Counted from the first letter of the stretch, positions 15,214-24,480 are shown. The stretch is 64,000 bases of DNA from Paenibacillus sp. FSL R5-0490 (GCF_001956215.1 NZ_MRTQ01000016.1:51088-115087), one strand, 5' to 3'. Program-made: numbers and translations. The notes: generated from the letters alone by a model not told the origin.

Positions 15214-18200
15214 CTATTTCCCCTCAGCTCTTCTCTCTATCTTAGACGTCTTCAGGAAAAATAATTCATACACAACAGGAACAATAATTAATGTCAGCAG
15301 TGTGGATGATGTTAAACCGCCAATAACCGTTACCGCAAGACCCTTTGAAATAAGGGTTCCTGATGAGGTGGTCAATGCCAGCGGGATCAATGCGGCAATG
15401 GTCGCAAATGCTGTCATTAAAATTGGTCGTAGCCTTGTTTTCCCAGCTTCAACTAACGACTCTCTAATAGGCAAACCTTTCGTTCTGTTCTGCCCGATCC
15501 GGTCGACAAGCACAATCGCATTCGTTGTGACAATTCCAATCAGCATCAGGAAGCCAATCATTACACTTACAGAAAGAGGCTCATTAATAAGGTAAAGTGA
15601 TACAAGCGAACCTATCGGAACAAATATGAGTGATGAAAGGATAATAAATGGAATACGGGCTTTACCAAAGGTAATCAGCATGGTTAAATACACAAGCCCG
15701 ATTGCCACAAGAATGGAAATCCCAAGTGATTGGAAAATCTCCACTGTTTCATCATTGCCACCACCGCTCGTTAAGGACACTCCATCCGGAAGATCAAGCT
15801 TTTCGACTCCCGCCTTGATCTCTGATGATACTGCCTGCACATCATTTCCCTTTACCTGGCCTGAAACACGGGCATAAACCTTGCTGTCCAGCTTCTGAAT
15901 CGATGTGAAGGTATCCATTTCCTTAACTTCAGCGACCTCCGAAAGCGGGACTGGCCCTCTTTGAGAGAATAGGGTGACCTCCTCCAGTTCATCTTTTGAC
16001 CCGAGCTCTTTATCAAAGGACAGCTGAACCTCCTGCTCCTTATCATCCAGCAGCAGCGTCCCGACATTCACAGGCTTCGTCTGATCGCTGACAGTTCCAA
16101 GAATCTGGAATCCTGACAAACCATATTCACTAGCTTTCTCAGAATCTATTTCCACTAAAAATTGCTTTTGCTTTTCGCTGAAATTATTCGTAATATATTT
16201 CAGGTTTTTATTTCCCTTCATATACTCTTCCACTTGCTTGGAAGCCTTCTGCAATGCCTCTAAATCATTGGAAAACAAGTCAATATCCACATTATTATTC
16301 GAAGGAGGCCCGCCTGTTTCCAGCTCCTGAACACTAATCTTCAAATCAGCGTTTTCCTCATCTGAGATATCTTCTATTTTACTTTCAATTGATTTGATCG
16401 TTTTCTCCACATTTACATTATCTTTTAAGTTAACAAAATAGCTTGCTTTGTTTTCAAGCCGAAGTCCTGTGGCAAAATCCCGGGCTCCTATAGCGGCTGT
16501 AACATCCGCAGCTTCTTTCTGCTCATCCAGCATCTCTTCCACCTTCAGTGAGATGGTATTTGTTTTTTCCAGGGAAGCGGATGATGGCAATTCAATCGAT
16601 GCTGTCAGCGTTTTCGACTGTTCATTAGGAATAAATGTAAATCCTAATGAAGGCACAACCGCAAATGAGCCAACAAGCAATACGAAAGAAATAAATAAGA
16701 TAATAAACTTATGATTGAGCGATTTTTCAATTAAACGGCCATAAAACCTCTGAAGGGCTCCCTCTTTTTCTTCAGCCGGCACTTTCTTGAACGAAAATTT
16801 TGCCAGGATCGGCACAATCGTGATGGAAACCAGCAGCGATGCTAACAGTGAGAACACAATCGTTAAAGCAAAAGGCAAAAAGAATTTCCCTGTTATCCCG
16901 CCAACAAAGCCGATTGGAAGGAAAACCACAACGGTCGTTAATGTTGATGAGGTGATCGCCTTTAATATTTCTTTGGTGGATTCCAGAATAATTTTATCGG
17001 ACATTCCCTCATTGGATTTGCGGACCCGCCTGAAGATATTTTCAATGACGACAATACTGTCATCCACCACACGCCCTACAGCTACAGCCATTCCGCCCAG
17101 TGTCATGATGTTTAATGAGATGTCCATTTGGTTTAGAAAAATCGCTGCAATCAGAATGGACAAAGGAATGGAAACGACTGCGATAATGGTCGCTCTGGCA
17201 TTGCGAAGGAAAACCAGAACGGCAATGGACGCAAATAGTGCCCCTAACAGCCCTTCTTTGACTAATGTGCTGACAGACTTTTCAATATCCTTGGCAGAGT
17301 CGATGCCAATCTCGTAGTCGAGCTGATCATTGTATTTTTCCAGTACACTCGTCACCTTGTCTGCCACTTCAACAGTGTTGGCTTCCTGCTTTTTCGTGAT
17401 CGCCATGGATAAAGATTCTTTCAGATTATAACGGGCTAATTCACTTTTATCTGTTATTGGCTCAATGTCTGCAATATCTTTCAGCAAAATATCAGCAGAT
17501 TGCCGGGCTCCCTGCTCTCCGCCGGCACCGGCCCCTTCAGCTGGAGCACCGCCAAAAGCAGGCTGAAGCTGAAGATTTTCCAGATTTGCAATAGAATCAA
17601 GATTTTCTTCTACACGGATCGGTATTTGCTCTTCCTTTTCCGTCAGCTCACCTGCCGGGAAAGAAAGATATTTTTCATTGATCTGCTCTTTAATGCTGCT
17701 GAGTGATAATCCTGCTTCTGCTGCTTTCTCTTTATCGACCGTAATTTGAACAAGATTATCAGTTAACCCTGCAACAGATACGCTGTTAATTCCTTCTATT
17801 TTATTTAATTCAGGAATGACGCCATCCTTCATGACAGCTTCTATGCTTTCCCCGTCCTTGCTGAAAAAAGAAATATTATAAATGGGAAAAGATCCAAAAG
17901 AGAGCCGGTTTAATTTCACTTCAGCCTCTTCAGGCAATCCGGCTTCATCAATAACCGAATTCACCTTCTGTTCAACCTTATCGAGATCTGTATCAAACGG
18001 AAATTCCAGGTTAATGATCCCAATGCTGTCATAAGCAGAACTGGTCATCTTTTTTACACCCTCAATGGAATCCAGCTGATCTTCAAGCTTTGAAACTACC
18101 TGTTTATCCACATCAGATGGAGATGCACCAGGGTATACCGCTTCAATGGATATCTGCGGGAATTCAATATCAGGAAATTGATCCACTTTTAATTTTGAAA

Positions 18201-18288
18201 AAGAGTAAATACCGCCAGTGATTAATAAAAATGAAATGATAAAGACCGCAACGGCATTCTTTAAACTGAACTTAGTTAAAAAACTCAT
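15214..18288 (-). CDS. swrC: RND family efflux transporter, SwrC/AcrB-like
   Basis: 1024-residue inner-membrane RND pump. The first helix is followed by an extracytoplasmic loop with FPDIEFPQISIEAVYPGASP. The proton-relay Asp pair lies in TM4 at residues 409-410 (GRVVDDSIVVIENIF). The second half repeats the pattern up to LVDRIGQNRTKGLPIRESLVEAG. A Gly/Ala-rich linker (about 246-262) interrupts the first porter domain. Length and gene context fit the SwrC/YerP group that exports surfactin and other amphiphiles in Bacillus. No membrane-fusion protein is encoded next to it. Its promoter overlaps an operator shared with the TetR gene upstream. Confidence 0.9.
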   Translation of the reverse strand: MSFLTKFSLKNAVAVFIISFLLITGGIYSFSKLKVDQFPDIEFPQISIEAVYPGASPSDVDKQVVSKLEDQLDSIEGVKKMTSSAYDSIGIINLEFPFDTDLDKVEQKVNSVIDEAGLPEEAEVKLNRLSFGSFPIYNISFFSKDGESIEAVMKDGVIPELNKIEGINSVSVAGLTDNLVQITVDKEKAAEAGLSLSSIKEQINEKYLSFPAGELTEKEEQIPIRVEENLDSIANLENLQLQPAFGGAPAEGAGAGGEQGARQSADILLKDIADIEPITDKSELARYNLKESLSMAITKKQEANTVEVADKVTSVLEKYNDQLDYEIGIDSAKDIEKSVSTLVKEGLLGALFASIAVLVFLRNARATIIAVVSIPLSILIAAIFLNQMDISLNIMTLGGMAVAVGRVVDDSIVVIENIFRRVRKSNEGMSDKIILESTKEILKAITSSTLTTVVVFLPIGFVGGITGKFFLPFALTIVFSLLASLLVSITIVPILAKFSFKKVPAEEKEGALQRFYGRLIEKSLNHKFIILFISFVLLVGSFAVVPSLGFTFIPNEQSKTLTASIELPSSASLEKTNTISLKVEEMLDEQKEAADVTAAIGARDFATGLRLENKASYFVNLKDNVNVEKTIKSIESKIEDISDEENADLKISVQELETGGPPSNNNVDIDLFSNDLEALQKASKQVEEYMKGNKNLKYITNNFSEKQKQFLVEIDSEKASEYGLSGFQILGTVSDQTKPVNVGTLLLDDKEQEVQLSFDKELGSKDELEEVTLFSQRGPVPLSEVAEVKEMDTFTSIQKLDSKVYARVSGQVKGNDVQAVSSEIKAGVEKLDLPDGVSLTSGGGNDETVEIFQSLGISILVAIGLVYLTMLITFGKARIPFIILSSLIFVPIGSLVSLYLINEPLSVSVMIGFLMLIGIVTTNAIVLVDRIGQNRTKGLPIRESLVEAGKTRLRPILMTAFATIAALIPLALTTSSGTLISKGLAVTVIGGLTSSTLLTLIIVPVVYELFFLKTSKIERRAEGK

Positions 18289-18322
18289 CTTTTAATCTCC
18301 TTTATATTTAATTTATAAATAA

Positions 18323-18358
18323 ATTATACAAAAACCATACAAACCTATCAATTGATAG
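18323..18358 (-). promoter_or_regulatory. swrC promoter with TetR-type operator
   Basis: On the minus strand TTGATA, 17 nt, TATAAT form a sigma-A promoter. The -35 is embedded in the perfect 14-bp palindrome CTATCAATTGATAG (18345-18358). A near-copy lies at the tetR promoter, so the neighbouring TetR protein is the likely repressor. Confidence 0.8.
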
Positions 18359-18367
18359 ACTGTTTCC

Positions 18368-18400
18368 AAAAAAAAACTTTAACAAGCCAGTTTGTTAAAG
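18368..18400 (-). terminator. terminator between tetR and swrC
   Basis: CTTTAACAA/TTGTTAAAG 9-bp stem with a 6-nt loop and a nine-T run on the minus strand. Confidence 0.88.
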
Positions 18401-18429
18401 CTAATAATCGTTATTCCGTTAATGCCGAT

Positions 18430-18480
18430 TCAATCAGTGGGGGCTTTATCCCCGCTGATTGTTAGTTGAGGCCCACAGGA
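18430..18480. repeat. dispersed hairpin repeat, copy 1
   Basis: TCAATCAGTGGGGG, a short loop, CCCCGCTGATTG, then TTAGTTGAGGCCCACAGGA. The same unit, with an even better stem, recurs at the right end of the window (63933-63988), including the single-stranded tail. About 95 bp of further GC-richer sequence follows here before the TetR stop codon; nothing else is recognised in it. Confidence 0.8.
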
Positions 18481-18575
18481 CAAGGAAGGCTTCGTCAGCA
18501 TGAGCATCGCACGACCGAAAGCGGCAGCTTTTGGGAGGACGTGGCGTTTTTAGTCTTTGTTCGTATTTCGGGCCT

Positions 18576-19178
18576 TTACGGGCAGTTAGACTGCGATAAA
18601 CCATAAAGAATTACTTTGACATAAAATCTGGCTTGTTCTTTCGCCAGGCTTTCTTTCAATTTGTAATCAGTATTCCTTGATGAAATCAGACTTAACAGCA
18701 GGTACGCCGATGAAACCGGGTCGGACCCTATTTCCGCTGGATCGCGCAGCTTATGATCTTTAATCCCTTTTTCAAAGATCGAGGCAATCGGATCCTGATA
18801 AGATTCCATCCACCATTTCCGGACGATTCCCTGATGCTCCTGATCTAATTCTTTTTGAATATCATGAAACATCTGGCCCATTGAAGGAGGCTTATTGATT
18901 AAAATATAATAAGTGACCTGAAATAAACATTCTTCAATATCACCCTCAAAGCGCTTAATAATTCTGCTTAAAGCGTTCTGCATATCAACCAGTTCAGTCC
19001 TAAGCACTTCCATATAAATGGCCTTTTTATTGGAAAAATGATGATAAAGGGTAGGCTGCGTAATGCCGCAAGCTTCAGCAATTCTCCTTGTGGAAACCGC
19101 CCGATACCCTAAATCCATAAAAAGCTTATGTGCTGCTTTCACAATTTTTTTATGCGTATCGCTTGCATTTAGTAACAT
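18576..19178 (-). CDS. TetR/AcrR family transcriptional regulator
   Basis: 200 residues. The N-terminal helix-turn-helix spans about 18-55 (AAHKLFMDLGYRAVSTRRIAEACGITQPTLYHHFSNKKAIY split here for length), followed by an all-helical ligand domain. An upstream GTG or ATG-like extension is open, but AAAGGGAT precedes this ATG (MLLNASDT). It is adjacent to and on the same strand as the RND exporter. Both promoters carry a CTATCAMTTGATAR palindrome, so it probably represses itself and the pump, released by a pump substrate. Confidence 0.88.
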   Translation of the reverse strand: MLLNASDTHKKIVKAAHKLFMDLGYRAVSTRRIAEACGITQPTLYHHFSNKKAIYMEVLRTELVDMQNALSRIIKRFEGDIEECLFQVTYYILINKPPSMGQMFHDIQKELDQEHQGIVRKWWMESYQDPIASIFEKGIKDHKLRDPAEIGSDPVSSAYLLLSLISSRNTDYKLKESLAKEQARFYVKVILYGLSQSNCP

Positions 19179-19207
19179 AAACAAAATCCCTTTCAAGTAA
19201 GCGAACC

Positions 19208-19251
19208 CTATCACTTGATAAGATTATAAAAACCAAAATGAATTGCGTCAA
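19208..19251 (-). promoter_or_regulatory. tetR promoter with operator
   Basis: On the minus strand TTGACG, exactly 17 nt and TATAAT, followed directly by the operator (plus strand CTATCACTTGATAA, 19208-19221), a one-base variant of the swrC-promoter palindrome. Confidence 0.8.
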
Positions 19252-19422
19252 CAATCAATGTGCTCATTTATAAAGTTAACATTCGATTCTATTACATATT
19301 CCCATTTCTCCACTTTTCAATCATTGTTCATAAGGCAAAAATATATGATAATATAAATAATTATGTTAACCTATTTATCATTTTAGTTAACCATTTATCT
19401 AATCGAACAATGGGGGGATTTT

Positions 19423-19839
19423 ATGTATAAGCTGCGTGGCCATCATCTCTTTTGCCTTCTGGGCTATCGGGGAATGGGCTACTCTCAGGAATATGTGGAA
19501 AATATGACCCGTATGCATCAAACCTTGAGAGACAATCCCAGGACATGGATACAGCTTGTTAAAGGGCCGGATCACCTTTGTGAAAAGTATCCCAATTCAG
19601 GTGAATACCATTGTGAACACGATGATATTTATGAAAGAGATGCCGTTATTCTTGAGAAATTAGGGCTTAAAATCGGGCAAATCCTGTATTGGCAGGACAT
19701 CGAGTCCAACATCCAAAAATATACCGTTCCCTCAGATATACAAACTGTTTGTGAAACCTGTTCCTGGCGGTCTTATGGAGTTTGTGAAGAAGGTATTCGA
19801 GATATTCTTGAAGGGCAGGGCTTGAAGGAAATAAAGTAG
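19423..19839 (+). CDS. DUF1284 domain-containing protein
   Basis: 138 residues with the DUF1284 signature LRGHHLFCLLGYRGMGYS at the N-terminus and several conserved Cys/His motifs (HLCEKYP, YHCEHDD, ETCSWRSYGVCEEG). The eight-odd Cys and His residues suggest metal or Fe-S binding; no activity is established. ATG start behind GGGGGG. Two direct repeats, GTTAACC followed by ATTTATC, lie 30-60 bp upstream and may be regulatory. Confidence 0.85.
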   Translation: MYKLRGHHLFCLLGYRGMGYSQEYVENMTRMHQTLRDNPRTWIQLVKGPDHLCEKYPNSGEYHCEHDDIYERDAVILEKLGLKIGQILYWQDIESNIQKYTVPSDIQTVCETCSWRSYGVCEEGIRDILEGQGLKEIK

Positions 19840-19861
19840 AGTATCCGATGTGTCCAGTGAA

Positions 19862-20062
19862 TTACTGGTCCTTTTTAAGCAAATCAATTAAATAATATAT
19901 CTGTGAAATAACAAAAGACAGAAATAAGACAATGATTGTTCCGAATGTGTATACCGCTTCTTCTGCAGGGTCGCCTCCGTCCATATATACTGAACCAAAG
20001 ATAAAAAAGAATACGACACTTACCAACGCGCCTAAGAAGAAAATACTAATATACTTTGACAT
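19862..20062 (-). CDS. small membrane protein, hypothetical
   Basis: 66 residues with two hydrophobic segments (about 5-24 and 38-57) and an acidic loop YMDGGDPAEEA between them. The frame extends seven codons upstream, but GGGGGATACC lies directly before this ATG (MSKYISIFF). No family recognised. Confidence 0.6.
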   Translation of the reverse strand: MSKYISIFFLGALVSVVFFFIFGSVYMDGGDPAEEAVYTFGTIIVLFLSFVISQIYYLIDLLKKDQ

Positions 20063-20103
20063 GGTATCCCCCATTTCACACATATAATAGTATTAGAAAT
20101 CAA

Positions 20104-20139
20104 TAAAAAAGGTTCCCGCACTATCCAGAAACGGGAACC
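20104..20139 (-). terminator. terminator of the 40-residue membrane protein gene
   Basis: GGTTCCCG/CGGGAACC 8-bp stem followed on the minus strand by TTTTTTATTG. Confidence 0.8.
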
Positions 20140-20153
20140 ACTTTACTCCCCAG

Positions 20154-20276
20154 TCACCCCAGCCATTGCTGATTGTAAGCTATGATCCCTAATATGGCAC
20201 CAACACCTGCGCCAAAAAGCAAACCCCCGATTGCCCAAATCGCTTTTTTATTCACTTTATTATCCTTTTCGATCAT
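20154..20276 (-). CDS. 40-residue single-pass membrane protein
   Basis: ATG start behind GAGGAGGTGCC. The sequence is a charged N-terminus MIEKDNKVNKK, then a Gly/Ala-rich membrane segment (AIWAIGGLLFGAGVGAILG) and a short tail. It resembles the 34-residue protein at 43803 (LFGA and GA-rich segment), so the two may belong to one family of YtxH-like small membrane proteins. Own terminator downstream. Confidence 0.62.
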   Translation of the reverse strand: MIEKDNKVNKKAIWAIGGLLFGAGVGAILGIIAYNQQWLG

Positions 20277-20503
20277 GAACGGCACCTCCTCACAGCTGAT
20301 TAAGAATCAGACAGTATCCCCTAACACTAATATTTATATTAATTTTCAACTTCCATTCATTTATTTTCAATTCTTTTAATAATTGGAAATTCCTTCTAGT
20401 ATCCGTAAATTGCTTATTTCTTGTTGTGAGTCATACAAATCTCATGGTATATTTTAGTAGGCTATTTGAACTAATAATAGCACTTTATTATCGGTGAAAA
20501 GAT

Positions 20504-22051
20504 ATGAAAAAACCTATCAGATTACGCATCCAGTGGCTAATTTTAGGCTTACTGGCTTTTGCTATGCTTGGCACCTATGCAGGGAGTGTCATTTCTAGTG
20601 TAGTGGTCAGCAAGAACAACCTGGAGAAAAATTATTTAATAGAAAACCAATATTATGCTCAAAAACTCGCAGCTGTTACAGATTCTCTTTTTGTCAATAT
20701 GATTAAAAATCTGACGATGGAAGCACGAAATGAAGATCTTTTGACGAACGATTCCCGAAAAATCCACAAAGAGTTAGATTTCATACTGCAGTCCACTACC
20801 TATTTCAATTCTACATTTTTTGCTGACAAGACTGGCCGCGTCGTGGCATCTGCTCCTGATATGGCTTTAAATGGAACAAAATTAACTAGTGTCGGTGCAA
20901 AAAAATCTCTCGAAAAGAAAGTTCCTATAATATCAAAGCCCTATGTAGGTGTAACCGGAAAATTAATTATGCTTATTTCTGTCCCCGTTTTTGATAAAAG
21001 CGGATCGTATGAGGGATTTCTTGCCGGAACCATCTATTTACATGAAGATAACAGCCTCATCCAGATTCTGGGGCAGCATCCAAAGCATGAAAATAACTCT
21101 TATGTATATGTGGTTGATTCTGAAGGTAATATTATTTATCATCCGGATAAAAAAAGAATTAACGATAATGTGAAAGAAAACAAAGTGATACAGCAAGTTT
21201 TAGAAGGAAGAAACGGAAATCTGGAAGTCACGAATACGAAAGGCATAGCCATGCTTGCCGGATATGCCTCAGCTACCTCAACAAGCAAATGGGGCATTGT
21301 ATCCCAGACTCCTAAAGAGTCAGTAATGGAGCCAACCTTTGAAATGGCCAGGCAAGTAAGCTTGATTGCCATTCTCTTTATGCTGTTTGTTTTCGCCTTA
21401 TCCCTGATCATGCTGAAAAAAATTGTAAATCCGATCAGAAATCTAGCTTTATACGCAAAGCAGATGACGACCGAACCATCTCGTCCTGCACCGCAAATTC
21501 CCGGCTGGTATTTTGAGTTAAGGGAATTAAAACGTGCAATTTTAATAGCTGTGGATTTTTATCAGACCAAACTGACGAATGCAGAAAGTGAGTCGAACCT
21601 GGATCCGCTTACCGGTTTCTATAACCGGCGTTTTTTAGAGAAAAAGATAAGGGAGCTCGATAGGTACTCCATCATTTTATTTGATATTGACCATTTTAAA
21701 GCAGTAAACGACCAGTTTGGCCATCAAGTGGGAGATGATGTATTAAAATTTCTTTCTGAATTAGTTAAGAGGGAAACGAGAGCAAGTGATCTTTGCTTCC
21801 GCATAGGCGGCGAAGAATTTCTAATCATCCTTCCAGAAACCGATATTCACATCACGAAATCTGTTGGAGAACGGATAAGGAAAATCACTGAATACACCTT
21901 AAGCCCCTCCGGAAAACCAATCACTGTTTCCATGGGAATTAGCAGCTTTCCCGCTGCAGCGGATAGCTTTTCAGAGTTAATGAACAAAACGGACCAGGCA
22001 TTATACAAGGCTAAACAAGAGGGAAGAAATAGAGTGGTTACCGCCGTGTAA
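20504..22051 (+). CDS. membrane diguanylate cyclase with dCache sensor domain
   Basis: 515 residues. Topology: TM1 about 10-32, extracellular double-Cache ligand-binding domain about 35-280, TM2 about 285-305, then a cytoplasmic GGDEF domain (about 365-515). The active site GGEEF is at 435-439 and the product-inhibition I-site RASD at 426-429, exactly five residues upstream, so it should make c-di-GMP under feedback control. NLDPLTGFYNRR marks the domain start. The ligand of the Cache domain is unknown. Monocistronic, closed by a strong bidirectional terminator. Confidence 0.93.
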   Translation: MKKPIRLRIQWLILGLLAFAMLGTYAGSVISSVVVSKNNLEKNYLIENQYYAQKLAAVTDSLFVNMIKNLTMEARNEDLLTNDSRKIHKELDFILQSTTYFNSTFFADKTGRVVASAPDMALNGTKLTSVGAKKSLEKKVPIISKPYVGVTGKLIMLISVPVFDKSGSYEGFLAGTIYLHEDNSLIQILGQHPKHENNSYVYVVDSEGNIIYHPDKKRINDNVKENKVIQQVLEGRNGNLEVTNTKGIAMLAGYASATSTSKWGIVSQTPKESVMEPTFEMARQVSLIAILFMLFVFALSLIMLKKIVNPIRNLALYAKQMTTEPSRPAPQIPGWYFELRELKRAILIAVDFYQTKLTNAESESNLDPLTGFYNRRFLEKKIRELDRYSIILFDIDHFKAVNDQFGHQVGDDVLKFLSELVKRETRASDLCFRIGGEEFLIILPETDIHITKSVGERIRKITEYTLSPSGKPITVSMGISSFPAAADSFSELMNKTDQALYKAKQEGRNRVVTAV

Positions 22052-22054
22052 AAT

Positions 22055-22101
22055 AAAGAGGGCAAGCTTTGAGTGAATATCTCTCAAAACTTGCCCTCTT
22101 T
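22055..22101. terminator. bidirectional terminator between dgc and cdd
   Basis: AAAGAGGGCAAG/CTTGCCCTCTTT 12-bp stem continued by TTTGAG/CTCAAA, with T/A runs on both sides. Confidence 0.92.
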
Positions 22102-22106
22102 TTATG

Positions 22107-22508
22107 CTACATCTCTAAATCCGTAAACGCGTACGGCAATAAATCTTTTAATGTCAGTTCCAGTATATCTTTTTTCTCATTAGTTAAGTAAACTGGCATA
22201 TCAGGCATGCAGAACTCAGCTAACACCTGCCTGCAGATGCTGCACGGCGGAAGAAAATCTGCCGTATCACCAGCTACAGCTATAGCTTGAAAATCACCTT
22301 TTTTGTAACCATTAGCAATTGCAGTGAAAATAGCTGTTCTCTCGGCACAATTCGTTGCACCTAACGAAACATTTTCCACGTTCACACCATTAATGACCGT
22401 GCCGTCTTTCAGCAATAATGCAGCTCCAACCGGAAATTTGGAATAGGGAGCATAAGCTCTCTCCTTCATACTGCGTGCACTTTCCATCAATTGCTCTTTA
22501 TTCATCAT
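22107..22508 (-). CDS. cdd: cytidine deaminase
   Basis: 133 residues, the length of homotetrameric Cdd. It deaminates cytidine and deoxycytidine to uridine forms in pyrimidine salvage. The zinc site is visible: NCAERTAIF with the catalytic Glu, and PPCSICRQVLAEF (PCxxC). NVENVSLGATNCAER is the family signature. The start is one of two adjacent ATG codons behind AAAAGG; an upstream in-frame ATG lacks a ribosome-binding site. Confidence 0.95.
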   Translation of the reverse strand: MMNKEQLMESARSMKERAYAPYSKFPVGAALLLKDGTVINGVNVENVSLGATNCAERTAIFTAIANGYKKGDFQAIAVAGDTADFLPPCSICRQVLAEFCMPDMPVYLTNEKKDILELTLKDLLPYAFTDLEM

Positions 22509-22618
22509 ACCCATCCTTTTCAAAGAAGAATGAACTTTTCACAGTCCCCTTAGGCCAATGTGAAATTGGCAGGATTTTTATCATATAATTTTTTGAAATG
22601 TTTGTCAATATACTGACT

Positions 22619-22826
22619 GTCCGAAGTTACTCCAAGTTCTGACTCTGAACCGCCAATTTCCACTTTCCCCGTCCGAAGTTGCTCCAGGTTCTGACTCTAA
22701 ACCGCCAATTTCTGCTTTCTCTGTCCGAAGTTGATCCAGGTTCTGACTCTGAACCGCCAATTTCCGCTTTCTCTGTCCGTAGTTGCTCCAGGTTCTGACT
22801 CTGCAGCCCAGATTTCCTCATTCTAT
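22619..22826. repeat. tandem array of four 52-bp units (plus a decayed fifth)
   Basis: Units start GTCCGAAGTT at 22619, 22671, 22723 and 22775 (the last GTCCGTAGTT); a decayed unit begins at 22827. Spacing is exactly 52 bp. The first about 25 bp of each unit (GTCCGAAGTTGCTCCAGGTT, CTGAC) matches the minus-strand unit of the array at 1854, while the second half differs. Open frames through it are repeat-derived and not credible genes. Confidence 0.93.
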
Positions 22827-23046
22827 GTCCCAAGCATCAAATCCCGGCTCCCCCGACAAAGATCCGCCTCCAAAGCTCGTTCCAGAATGCAAACTCTAAA
22901 AAAGGAAACAGATCCCATATTAATTACTTTAGTCCCATCCCTCTTCGGTATCTTTGCTTACATATCTATGTTACAATGAAATGAGTATCAAACTTTAGGG
23001 TCAACTTGACTTTTCTTAGTCACCCCTTCGAAAGGGGATTAAAAAA

Positions 23047-23406
23047 ATGGAGAAAATAAGCGTATTTCTGGATGATTATCGGAGAGCGCCGGATGGTCAT
23101 GTATTAGTTGAGACCATTGATGAATGTATCCTTTTGCTTCAGACCTATGAAATTGACCACTTGTCTTTAGACCATGACTTAGTAAGCAAATCGAGAAATG
23201 GTCTTATGCTTGTTCATATAATGGTTCAAAAACAGTTATTTGCGGATCGAATAACTGTTCACTCTGCCAATTCAGTCGGCGGGAAAGCCATGTATCATTA
23301 TTTAAAACAAGCACAGCAGGATTTTGAAATGCCCACTGACATTAAAGTAATTTTACGTCCACTGCCCCTCAACTACATTCCGCCAAACTATCTGCACAGC
23401 TTCTAG
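23047..23406 (+). CDS. cyclic-phosphate-processing receiver-domain protein
   Basis: 119 residues, a stand-alone receiver-like fold: VFLDDYRRAPDG at the N-terminus, LSLDHDL in the middle and ITVHSANSVGGKAM later. These match the cyclic-phosphate processing receiver family (FLDD-R, LDHDL and HSAN motifs), predicted to act on cyclic phosphate ends of nucleic acids or nucleotides rather than in phosphorelay. RBS AAGGGG upstream. Monocistronic with its own terminator. Confidence 0.75.
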   Translation: MEKISVFLDDYRRAPDGHVLVETIDECILLLQTYEIDHLSLDHDLVSKSRNGLMLVHIMVQKQLFADRITVHSANSVGGKAMYHYLKQAQQDFEMPTDIKVILRPLPLNYIPPNYLHSF

Positions 23407-23468
23407 AGAACCAATGACAACCACCTTTTCTCCTTAGTCACAGGAATTATACAAATCAATAGTGTACA

Positions 23469-23501
23469 GGGAGCAGAGTTAATTGACTGCTTCCTTTTTT
23501 T
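23469..23501 (+). terminator. terminator of the receiver-domain gene
   Basis: GGGAGCAG/CTGCTTCC 8-bp stem (one G-U) and a T7 run. Confidence 0.85.
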
Positions 23502-23559
23502 ATGTCTTTAATAGTTAAAATAAATCCGCTCCCGCATCAAATCTTTAGAACATTTGTCA

Positions 23560-23724
23560 TCACATTCCGCCACACTCAGGAGGCTTTTCCTTTTCTCCCT
23601 CAGCAAAATCGCAGCCTTCTGCAACTGATTCAAGTCCATATTCTGTACTGCTGACATCCTTCATACCTTGATCATTTATGGTGCTTTTAAAGACCTTGTT
23701 CATTCCTTCTTTATTTTCTCTCAT
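23560..23724 (-). CDS. 54-residue hypothetical protein
   Basis: Hydrophilic acidic protein beginning MRENKEGMNKVFKS and ending with a Cys-containing tail EKEKPPECGGM. GGAGGGAAACTC lies before this ATG, which is preferred to an upstream ATG in the same frame. Possibly a small spore or stress protein; no family recognised. Confidence 0.5.
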   Translation of the reverse strand: MRENKEGMNKVFKSTINDQGMKDVSSTEYGLESVAEGCDFAEGEKEKPPECGGM

Positions 23725-23870
23725 GAGTTTCCCTCCGGCCTTTTTATAAAAGTTTTCACTTAGAGGAATCATGTTATTCATGTGGTGGGTATTCCTGGGA
23801 TATGAACTGCAGCACTATATTCCAACTCTTTTCTTATTAGGTGAATTTACACAAGGAATCTTATAAAGGT

Positions 23871-24431
23871 CTAGAACTCAATCTGTTTAATGATTTTCGC
23901 CGGATTTCCGCCAACTACTACATTATCAGGCACATCTTTGGTAACGACTGCACCTGATGCGATTACCGCATTGTCCCCTATTGTTACACCTGGATTAATG
24001 ACTGCACTTCCCCCAATCCATACATTGTTTCCAATCGTAATCGGCTTTGCATATTCCCTGCCCGAATTGCGTTCAGCAGGATGGAGCGGATGCGTTGCCG
24101 TATAGATATGTACACCGGGTGCAAGCATGCAGTTATCTCCAAAACGAACTTCACAGACATCTAAGATTGTGCAGTCGAAGTTCGCAAAAAAGTTTTCTCC
24201 TACATGCGTATTATAGCCATAATCAAACCGGATATTAGGCTCCATATATACGTTTTCTCCGGTTGACCCAAGTAGCTCCTTTAATAAATTTGTCCGCTTT
24301 TCTCCTTCTGTCTCCAGAGTCTGATTGTACATTCTGACCTTTCGTCTTGCTTCTTCTCGTTCCTTTAATAAAACCGGATCGGCAGGATCATACATTTCTC
24401 CGGCCAGCATTTTTTCTTTTTCTGTTTTCAT
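23871..24431 (-). CDS. maa: maltose O-acetyltransferase (left-handed beta-helix)
   Basis: 186 residues, the normal length for Maa/NodL-type sugar acetyltransferases that transfer acetyl from acetyl-CoA to maltose or glucose. The N-terminal helical MAC domain reads [19 protein letters not shown]. It is followed by hexapeptide repeats and the catalytic-His loop [15 protein letters not shown], ending in [11 protein letters not shown]. Monocistronic. Confidence 0.9.
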   Translation of the reverse strand: MKTEKEKMLAGEMYDPADPVLLKEREEARRKVRMYNQTLETEGEKRTNLLKELLGSTGENVYMEPNIRFDYGYNTHVGENFFANFDCTILDVCEVRFGDNCMLAPGVHIYTATHPLHPAERNSGREYAKPITIGNNVWIGGSAVINPGVTIGDNAVIASGAVVTKDVPDNVVVGGNPAKIIKQIEF

Positions 24432-24480
24432 TTTTAAGACCTGCTTTCAAGTATATTTTCCAAATGCAGAACTGAAAAAA

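Noticed and set aside
22627..22979. Frames through the second 52-bp array
   Set aside because: Repeat-derived; frame changes between units and no ribosome-binding site.
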